Positions 23,388 to 29,459 of a stretch of 29,459 bases of DNA are shown here, piece after piece. Position 1 is the stretch's first letter. Every line of letters starts with the position of its first letter. Location of the stretch: NCBI GenBank assembly GCA_036337765.1, contig JAYZDP010000008.1:1-29459 (forward strand), written 5' to 3'. The notes under the pieces are model-generated. The model worked only from the letters and a program-made list of their open reading frames with translations, was not told the origin of the DNA and did not search any database. The translations under genes were made by a program, and so were the position numbers. Source of the DNA: JAYZDP01 sp036337765. Its GTDB lineage: Bacteria > Acidobacteriota > Thermoanaerobaculia > Multivoradales > Multivoraceae.

Positions 23388-25625
23388 TCAGCCGCCCGGC
23401 GGGTCGTCGCGGCGCAGCGCCCGGTCTTCCACCTCGACGGCGACCCGCAGAGTCTGGCCACCGTTGCGCTCTGAGAACCAGCTGATGTGCTCGAAAACCG
23501 CGTCCAGCTCGAGGATGTAGGACCCCGGCACGTCGGGCGCGATCACGTTCTGTTTCACGCTCATCCAGTCTCCTGGCTCAACCAGGCGAGGGAAGCTCGT
23601 GCGCGCACCGTCGTAAACCGCTGGCTCGCCGTCGGCATCCAGCCAGTGGTACGAAAGGTTCAGTCGCGCCCCGGAAGCGTGAAACCATTGTCCGTCGCTC
23701 GCGTTTCGCACCTCAGTCTGGATCGCGAACTCGTCACCTGGCATCACGCTGTGCGGCCCGGCGTATTCTCCCCACTCCATCGAGTAGATGTCGCGGTCCA
23801 GTATCTCAGCTTCGCCCATCAGCGAGAACTCGAGCCCCGAATAGAAGTTGGCCGCAAACGCCTCTTCGCCGATCTTGACGCCGCAGTGCTTGGCCACGTT
23901 CTCGAGCATGAAGACCTTGACCGCGCCCCGCGTTGACTCGACCTCGATCTTGTAGATCAGCGAGTGATTCTCCTGAAACTTCCGGCGTCGTGTCGGACGG
24001 ACTCCGGCGAGCTCGATCCGATGGGTCTCGTTCTCGCGCAGTCCCTCCAGCTTCTCGACTGTCGAGCCCACCCGAATGGTCACGTCGTTGTCCGGCGCGT
24101 GGCTCTTGACGAGGAAGACAGGCCGCTGCAGCTCCTCGGCGAGCTCGTACCATATCTCCACCCGATCGCCACCGCGCACCCAGACCGTGCCTTCCCGGTG
24201 CAGAATCTGGTCGCTGCGGGCGAGGTAGCGACCACCGGTGATGCGCTTCTTGCGGTAGCCGGGTACGTTCTTCAACGAGAACTCGAGCGGAAACAGACCG
24301 AAGGGCGAATTGCGTACGTGCGACTGCATGGTCGGCGACGGCACCGTGCGACCGAACGGGGTCACCAGGATCGGCATCAGAAACAGCGATGCCGCCGCGG
24401 TCGCTGGGACCATGAGACCCGCGGGCCGGATGGCGCGCACCAAGAAGATGAAGGCCGGGTACACACCGATGAAGTACCGGTTGCCGACGAACCCTCCCCC
24501 GCCCTGCCAGTTGATCGGAATATAGAGCAGCGTGTACGCGGCGATCGCGGTCAGCGAACCGAGTAGCACCCATCGCGGCCCGTCCCGCGGCGCTTCGAGC
24601 GCGAAAAACAGAATGCAGAGCGCCCCGAATGGCAGGTAGAGGAGGAATCCGGTGTGCCGACCCCAGAGGAAGTAGCGGACGTTCTCGAAGAACTCGGTCG
24701 GTCCGATCACCGGCTTCCCGAGCAGGAAGCCCCAGTTTCGCCGTGGGCGGGCGGCCCGAGCCGCCGCCCCTCCCGGCCCAGGTGCGGCCGCCGCGACCGG
24801 CTGGACAGGGACAGAGCCAGGCTCGCAAACGGTGAGCGCGCGCCGTTGATGCCCACCCAGGTAGGGCGAGGCCGGGCCCTGCAGAGTCACTGCCAGCCAA
24901 ATGACGGCGGCACTCGCGAGAACTCCGCCTGACCCCAGCCCTGCGACCCCGCGCCACCTCCCCGACTTCCACACCAGCACCACAAGCGCCGCCCCGATCG
25001 GCGCATAGATCGGCTTGTTGTACGCCGCCAGCGCCAGCGAGGCCCCCGCAGTCGCCGCCCACATGAAGCCGCTCCACCGCCCACTCGACTCTCGCCCGCG
25101 AAAGGTCGCAAAGCACGACAACGAGATGGCGGCCATGTTGAATATCTCGGGATGGATCCAGAAGGCATACACCCAACCCACGCTCAGAAGTACGAACGCG
25201 GCCGAGAAAACCACAGCTAGACCGTCGCTGTTGAAGCGGCGCAGGTAGAGCGCCCCCATCCAGATCATCGACACGACCATGAGCTGATTGAAGAACAAGT
25301 AGCCGTTGGCCCCGAACAGGTGGGCGAACGGAGCGGCGAACAGCGAATAGACGAGAGGCTTGGAGTAGGTGACGGTGTGCCACCCGTCATCTGTCATCAC
25401 GATCAAGTTGCGGATCGGCGGGTGCGGGAAATCGTCGAAGAGTCGATCGATGTCCTGGACCTCGAGCCGCAGATCGCCATCACGCACCAGGCTCAGCCCC
25501 ATCAGGTAGTAGGCCGGCTCGTCCGCCTTCAGGGCCGGCGGCAGGCCGGGCTTACCCAGCGTGAGGGGGAAGATGAGCAGCAGCGCCGTCAGCGCCAGCA
25601 GGGCCAAGCGCGCATGGCGGCTCAC
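23388..25625 (-). CDS. GT-C-type membrane glycosyltransferase with C-terminal beta domain
   Basis: The 745-aa protein has a multi-span N-terminal half (to about residue 430) resembling ArnT/PMT-like GT-C enzymes. The first periplasmic loop holds KADEPAYYLMG with D35-E36, the usual catalytic/metal acidic pair of this fold. A low-complexity Ala/Gly/Pro/Arg stretch lies in a mid-protein loop (about 265-300), and flanking sequence still aligns with the paralogue at 25686-27422. The C-terminal 300 residues are soluble and beta-rich. They end in an Ig-like module (RNASDGQWFHASGARLNLSY, then EPGDWMSV), probably periplasmic. The GTG start (23623-23625 offset to 25623-25625) follows AAGGTC. It likely moves sugar from a lipid carrier to an envelope acceptor; donor and acceptor are unknown. 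Confidence 0.85.
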   Translation of the reverse strand: MSRHARLALLALTALLLIFPLTLGKPGLPPALKADEPAYYLMGLSLVRDGDLRLEVQDIDRLFDDFPHPPIRNLIVMTDDGWHTVTYSKPLVYSLFAAPFAHLFGANGYLFFNQLMVVSMIWMGALYLRRFNSDGLAVVFSAAFVLLSVGWVYAFWIHPEIFNMAAISLSCFATFRGRESSGRWSGFMWAATAGASLALAAYNKPIYAPIGAALVVLVWKSGRWRGVAGLGSGGVLASAAVIWLAVTLQGPASPYLGGHQRRALTVCEPGSVPVQPVAAAAPGPGGAAARAARPRRNWGFLLGKPVIGPTEFFENVRYFLWGRHTGFLLYLPFGALCILFFALEAPRDGPRWVLLGSLTAIAAYTLLYIPINWQGGGGFVGNRYFIGVYPAFIFLVRAIRPAGLMVPATAAASLFLMPILVTPFGRTVPSPTMQSHVRNSPFGLFPLEFSLKNVPGYRKKRITGGRYLARSDQILHREGTVWVRGGDRVEIWYELAEELQRPVFLVKSHAPDNDVTIRVGSTVEKLEGLRENETHRIELAGVRPTRRRKFQENHSLIYKIEVESTRGAVKVFMLENVAKHCGVKIGEEAFAANFYSGLEFSLMGEAEILDRDIYSMEWGEYAGPHSVMPGDEFAIQTEVRNASDGQWFHASGARLNLSYHWLDADGEPAVYDGARTSFPRLVEPGDWMSVKQNVIAPDVPGSYILELDAVFEHISWFSERNGGQTLRVAVEVEDRALRRDDPPGG

Positions 25626-25685
25626 GACCTTGAATCTAGCACAGGCGCTCGGTCTGCCAGCGCCGGCGAAGCCCCCTCGGCTGGC

Positions 25686-27422
25686 CTATTCCACCGGCCT
25701 CATGGTCAGCGCCACGGGGCCGGAATCGCCCGCGAGGCGGAACCGCAGCCGGTAGAGCCAAACGTCATCCGCAGTCCACCACATCGGATGGCGGGCGAGT
25801 TCGTCGCCGAGCTCGATGCGCCAGCTCTTGGCTCCCTCGGGCTCGATCTCCACGCTCTCCGAGCCGACATCGCCCACCTCCCCCGACACGATGCTCAGGA
25901 GGATCCCGTCCAGCGCGCCGCGATACCCCACCAGAACGTCGACATCGAGGCTTCCGTTCGCGAAGAGCAGGCGCTGACCTTCTCCGGAGGCTCGTAGGGC
26001 ACCGCTCAGCGGGCGCATCCACAATCCTGCATGGTAGACGTCACCCACCTGTGGGGGACCGAGGTGTCGTTGCGTGGTCTCGATCGGCAGCAAGCGCGCG
26101 GCCACTGGCGAGACGTAGCGGTAGCTCTCCCCGACCGTGACGGGAAAGGCACGCGGATCGCGCCACAGGGGGAATAGGAACGCGGTCGAGGCGAGGATCG
26201 AGGCGATGCCCCAGCGCGGGTGGAGGCGCAGGGGGAGCGCGAACCAGAGAAGGGGATAGACCGGAAGGAAGTAACGGTTCGCCAGCGCACCTGCTCCGCC
26301 GTAGATGTTAAAAGGCCGCATCCCGAAGAAGGACAGCATCATCAACCCCACCAGCATCCAGGCGATCCACGGCGAGCGTCGACGCGACCACAGAGGAAAA
26401 GTGACGATCGCCGGCAGGAAGTAGGCCAACAGCCCAATCTTCTGGCCGGCCAAGAAGTAGTATGCGTTCCAGGCCAGAAGCCGTGGCTGAAACCCCGCGA
26501 GGGGCGAATCGCCGAACCAGGAGGTATCGCCACGCTCAGCAACGGCCGCCGACCAGTCCACGGCGGCCGGCCCGGCGGGAAAGCCAGTCTCGCGAGAGAA
26601 ACCTCGGCGCTCACCGCCGTACGGGCTCGGACTCCCCGAAGATGCCTGGTGCAGCCCAACCGCCAGCGCGGCCACCATCAGGGTACCCAGCGCAAATCCC
26701 CACAGGCGGCGTCGATCCACACCGACGAGCAATGCGGGAGCCACAAGCAGGAGCAAGTAGTTCGGTCGGCTGACCACGGGCACGGCGAGCAGCAATCCCG
26801 CCCCGAGACCCGCCATCGCCTGACCCACGACCGCGGCTCGCGACACCGTGGCCCGGCGCGGCACCGAAGCCGTTCCGAGGGCCAGCCCGGCAGCGGTACA
26901 AGACAGCAAGAACAGATCCGACTGCACCCAGAACACGTGCCCGAACGCCACAGAGCCGAACACGAAGACGCACACCCACAGCGGCCCGTCGACGTGACGG
27001 TTGCGGCTGAGTGCCCAGGCGGCCAGTATCAACGCCGCCGAAAGGTAGAAGGTGTTCGCCACCGCGGCGCCACGCATCCCGAGAACACGAACGAACGGCG
27101 CCAGTGCGATCGGATAGAAGGGCGGCTTGCCGTAGGCGAGCTTCTGCCCGCCGTCGCCGCTCTGCAGGACGACAATTCCGTCCTGCTGATGGCGGCTCTC
27201 GAAGCGCTCCAGATCGGCCGCCTCAAAGCGATAGTCCAGGTCGAAGGCGACGCTCTCAGCCGCCATCAGGTACGACGCCTCGTCGCCGACGAAACCGGGC
27301 CACCGGTCGCGATCGAAAGTCAGCGAGAGATACCCCAGAACCAGGCACAGACCAGCAAGAAGCGCCCATGACGCTCTCGCACGGCGCGGCGAGACGTAGC
27401 CGCCGTCTTGCCTACGGGGCAA
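25686..27422 (-). CDS. GT-C-type membrane glycosyltransferase (paralogue)
   Basis: The product is about 578 aa from TTG 27420-27422, where a basic segment precedes the first hydrophobic helix (SWALLAGLCLVLGYLSL). The frame is open further upstream to 27542, but that part lies within the preceding gene, so the short start is preferred. The first periplasmic loop has PGFVGDEASYLM with D47-E48, equivalent to DE in the neighbouring GT-C protein. About ten membrane segments follow, with SPYGGERRGF matching SPYLGGHQRRAL of the paralogue. A beta-rich periplasmic tail of about 150 residues ends the protein. The TTG overlaps the upstream stop by 11 bp. The pair suggests two sequential or alternative sugar-transfer steps using lipid-linked donors. 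Confidence 0.84.
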   Translation of the reverse strand: MPRRQDGGYVSPRRARASWALLAGLCLVLGYLSLTFDRDRWPGFVGDEASYLMAAESVAFDLDYRFEAADLERFESRHQQDGIVVLQSGDGGQKLAYGKPPFYPIALAPFVRVLGMRGAAVANTFYLSAALILAAWALSRNRHVDGPLWVCVFVFGSVAFGHVFWVQSDLFLLSCTAAGLALGTASVPRRATVSRAAVVGQAMAGLGAGLLLAVPVVSRPNYLLLLVAPALLVGVDRRRLWGFALGTLMVAALAVGLHQASSGSPSPYGGERRGFSRETGFPAGPAAVDWSAAVAERGDTSWFGDSPLAGFQPRLLAWNAYYFLAGQKIGLLAYFLPAIVTFPLWSRRRSPWIAWMLVGLMMLSFFGMRPFNIYGGAGALANRYFLPVYPLLWFALPLRLHPRWGIASILASTAFLFPLWRDPRAFPVTVGESYRYVSPVAARLLPIETTQRHLGPPQVGDVYHAGLWMRPLSGALRASGEGQRLLFANGSLDVDVLVGYRGALDGILLSIVSGEVGDVGSESVEIEPEGAKSWRIELGDELARHPMWWTADDVWLYRLRFRLAGDSGPVALTMRPVE

Positions 27423-28398
27423 ACTCGAGATTCCAGCGGCCACCCAGGCGGCGAGCAACGGGGCGAATCGAGGACGCGTGGCTCCACTGCCCCAACGCTT
27501 CGAGACCGGCGTCGTCGACCGCGTACAGTGCCCACGCGTCACTACCTGAGACCGGCAGGACCAGAGCTCGAGAGTCCGGCTCGCCCACGAAGTACGGATG
27601 GGCTCCCGGCGCGGCGGAGAGCCAGCCGCTGTCGACCCAAGCTCCCTGCGCGAATCGACTCGTCCGCACCCGATAGCTCTCGCCGTCGAAACGCCCCCAC
27701 GCGGCGATGGCTCCGAGGCCCTGGGCCGTCAGAGCAGGAGTCACGTCCGGCACAGAGTTGTCCGCGTGGACTCGCCGTGGGGCGGTCCAGGCGCCGCCTG
27801 CCCGCCAGCTATAGAAGATGTCCTCGTCTCCGCCGGCCACTGAGCTCCAAACCGCGAGCCAGCTGCCGTCAGCCAGTACCGTCACTTCCGGAGCGAGGAT
27901 CGGCGACCCGCCGGGAGGAGCCACCCAGACCGCGTCGGTAAACTCGCCGCCGCGACGTTCCGCCATCCGAACTCCAAGGCTACGCTCGTCGCCACCCTCG
28001 AGCCACAGCAGACCCCGCCACTCCCCGCCGGCCATGACTGGCTGCGGCGATGCCTGAACGACTGCCGACGCCGGTGGTCCCTCGACGCGGCGCAGCTGTG
28101 GATCGGCCGTAAACAAGGCGAGGCGAGCCCCTCCGCGCGACGGCGCCACCGCGGTAGCGACCCAACCTTCTACCGTCGCGGCGAGCGCATACGCTCGCAC
28201 CTCGGACGCCAGCTTCGCCAGCCCGTCAGGAGTCCGAACCTGCCCCTGTGAGCCCACTTCTTCGAGCAGGTAGGTCGCTCCCCCGAACGAGGCCTGGGCG
28301 ACCAACCGATCGGAGGCGCTGCCCGCGCCGGCGCAAAGTACCGCACCCGCAAGAACAGCCATTCCCCGTACGGCCTGCGAGAGTGTCCAGCACGACAT
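27412..28398 (-). CDS. Exported sialidase/BNR-like beta-propeller protein
   Basis: The 328-aa product starts at ATG 28396-28398; a TTG two codons upstream is possible. It has a signal peptide (TLSQAVRGMAVLAGAVLCAGAGSAS). The mature part has repeated Trp-rich beta-blade motifs such as GGEWRGLLWLEGG, GSWLAVWSSVAGGDEDIFYS followed by WTAPRRVH, and LGAIAAWGRFDG. These resemble sialidase/BNR-like propellers. No clear sialidase catalytic arginine triad or Asp-box set can be assigned, so a binding or structural role is as likely as hydrolysis. It begins 9 bp after the TPR lipoprotein stop and overlaps the next GT-C start, indicating one operon. Confidence 0.85.
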   Translation of the reverse strand: MSCWTLSQAVRGMAVLAGAVLCAGAGSASDRLVAQASFGGATYLLEEVGSQGQVRTPDGLAKLASEVRAYALAATVEGWVATAVAPSRGGARLALFTADPQLRRVEGPPASAVVQASPQPVMAGGEWRGLLWLEGGDERSLGVRMAERRGGEFTDAVWVAPPGGSPILAPEVTVLADGSWLAVWSSVAGGDEDIFYSWRAGGAWTAPRRVHADNSVPDVTPALTAQGLGAIAAWGRFDGESYRVRTSRFAQGAWVDSGWLSAAPGAHPYFVGEPDSRALVLPVSGSDAWALYAVDDAGLEALGQWSHASSIRPVARRLGGRWNLEFAP

Positions 28399-28407
28399 CG
28401 ACAAAGT

Positions 28408-29459
28408 CTACTTGAGCCCGATCTCGCGCAGCATCTCGGTGAACCGCGGATCGTCACGCAGCTCGTCAAAGCCTGATTTGACGCCGAGATAGACGACACC
28501 CGGGTCGCGCACGGAGATCGCTCGGCGCAACTCACGGAAGGCGGCGTCCGCCTCGCCGAGGCCCCCGTGCATCATCGCCAGATACATCGGAGACACCCAT
28601 AGATCCGCCGAACGGTTCAGGAAGTCATCGAGCACACCACGGGCCTCCTCGCGCCGTCCGACGCGCGCCCAGGCGTAGCCAAGCCCGCCGGTAGACTTCG
28701 ATGCGCCGCCGTCGAGCGCCGCGGCCCTCTCGAAAGCAGTGACGGCCTCCTCCACCCTGCCGTCGTCGATTGCGAGGAACCCGATCTCGCGCCACACCAG
28801 GGAGTAGCCGGTGTTCTCGTCAGCGACCGCGGTCAGCTCGGCGTACGCTTCGTCCCGCCGCCCGGCATGCGCCAAGATCGTCGCACGCTTCGTTCGGTAG
28901 AGCTCCGAGGCCGGATCCTTCGCCAGCGCTCGATCGTAGGCCTCCACGGCCTCCCCGAATCGCCCCTGAGCCATCAGCAGCATCCCGCGCCAGTGGTCTA
29001 CCGTAGCCAGGGTCGGATCCAGTCGTGCCGCCGCCAGGAAGCGCTCTTCTGCGCGCTCGAACCGCCAGTGGTACAGGTAGTCGACAAGACCGAGAGCACC
29101 TACGGCTTCGGCGAGCTCAGGCTCGAGGCGAAGCGCGTCTTCGGCCGCGCGTTGCGCCAACGGCAGCACGTCGACCGGCACCTCGATCGAGTACAGAGCC
29201 AACAAGCAGCCGATCGTTGCGGTGCCGGCATGCGCACGCGCCAGCTTGGGGTCGAGCACCCTCGCCTGCCGGTAGAGCTCGAAAGCGGCGATCAGATCCT
29301 TACTCGCACGGGTCGCGAACAATTTCTCCGCCCGTGCCGTGAGCTCGGTTGCACGTGCGGCCGGATCCGCCGCTTCGGCCTTGTCCCCACCGGCCGCCCC
29401 GCACGCGACAAGCTGCACTCCCGCAGCCATGGCAAGCGCGACCCGGGGCAGCCGCCACC
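28408..29459 (-). CDS. TPR-repeat lipoprotein (5' end beyond window)
   Basis: An ATG at 29428-29430 would give 340 aa, but the frame stays open to the window edge (WRLPRVALA precedes the Met). Joined, this makes a basic/hydrophobic leader followed by LVAC-G, a lipobox. The true start therefore lies past 29459 and the mature protein is probably a lipoprotein anchored at the cysteine. The rest is about seven tetratricopeptide repeats (for example TVDHWRGMLLMAQGRFGEAVEAYDRAL). The final FDELRDDPRFTEMLREIGL is the characteristic ending of TPR proteins related to CadC/adenylate-cyclase-type arrays. It probably scaffolds envelope partners. It is first among the genes seen in the minus-strand glycosylation run. 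Confidence 0.88.
   Translation of the reverse strand, partial: WRLPRVALAMAAGVQLVACGAAGGDKAEAADPAARATELTARAEKLFATRASKDLIAAFELYRQARVLDPKLARAHAGTATIGCLLALYSIEVPVDVLPLAQRAAEDALRLEPELAEAVGALGLVDYLYHWRFERAEERFLAAARLDPTLATVDHWRGMLLMAQGRFGEAVEAYDRALAKDPASELYRTKRATILAHAGRRDEAYAELTAVADENTGYSLVWREIGFLAIDDGRVEEAVTAFERAAALDGGASKSTGGLGYAWARVGRREEARGVLDDFLNRSADLWVSPMYLAMMHGGLGEADAAFRELRRAISVRDPGVVYLGVKSGFDELRDDPRFTEMLREIGLK

Noticed and set aside
24740..24850. Possible compensated frameshift in the GT-C gene, because the local translation is Ala/Gly/Pro/Arg-rich
   Set aside because: The in-frame segment still aligns with the paralogue (RRALTVCEPG versus RRGFSRETG, then the NWG/TSW region and YFL), and the other frames give no better match.
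27423..27542. N-terminal extension of the 25686-27422 GT-C protein
   Set aside because: This part lies inside the preceding gene, lacks family features and precedes a basic segment that is a better N-terminus; a TTG at 27420-27422 is available.

Overview
This 29.5-kb window is a GC-rich bacterial chromosome segment. The best guess for the host is Acidobacteriota, possibly a Thermoanaerobaculia- or Vicinamibacteria-like lineage. The clues are two large exported proteins with the VWFA-related domain characteristic of Acidobacteria, a TonB-dependent receptor with an N-terminal carboxypeptidase-regulatory-like domain, a CRTAC1/ASPIC-UnbV protein and many exported TPR proteins. The assignment is inference from family content. 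I see no phage genes, insertion sequences, CRISPR arrays, rRNA or tRNA.

Layout. (A) 1-9080, minus strand: a tight run trkA, trkH, VWA protein 1, VWA protein 2, then a gamma-glutamylcyclotransferase-like gene cut by the window edge. It joins a potassium-uptake system to two tandem exported VWA paralogues. The upstream VWA gene has an in-frame TAG. After it the same frame stays open for 40 codons, resembles the paralogue's C-terminus, and ends in a GTGA overlap with the next gene. (B) 9143-11516, plus strand: an unrecognised 354-aa protein, a possible 83-aa ORF and an SplB-like (PA0069/Rv2578c-type) radical SAM protein. The last interlocks tail-to-tail with an amino-acid permease on the other strand. 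(C) 11508-13593, minus strand: the permease and a protein-L-isoaspartate methyltransferase carrying an apparent signal peptide.

(D) 13742-19080, plus strand: four tightly packed genes, all with signal peptides: a cupredoxin-like protein, a Cys-type sulfatase, a TPR protein and a seven-repeat CRTAC1 protein. They meet a convergent TonB-dependent receptor gene (19152-22130) at a hairpin terminator with a TTCG loop. (E) 19152-29459, minus strand, read from the right edge: a TPR lipoprotein (5' end beyond the window), an exported sialidase/BNR-like protein, two paralogous GT-C membrane glycosyltransferases, a polyprenyl-phosphate-type GT2, a 198-nt leader and the TonB-dependent receptor.

Functional reading (inference): D plus the receptor could process and import sulfated glycans or a similar ligand. 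E looks like an envelope glycosylation module in which the GT2 makes a lipid-linked sugar donor used by the GT-C enzymes. A is probably cation homeostasis plus surface VWA proteins. GTG and TTG starts outnumber ATG starts in the window, so several short or GTG/TTG-initiated genes are easy to miss.
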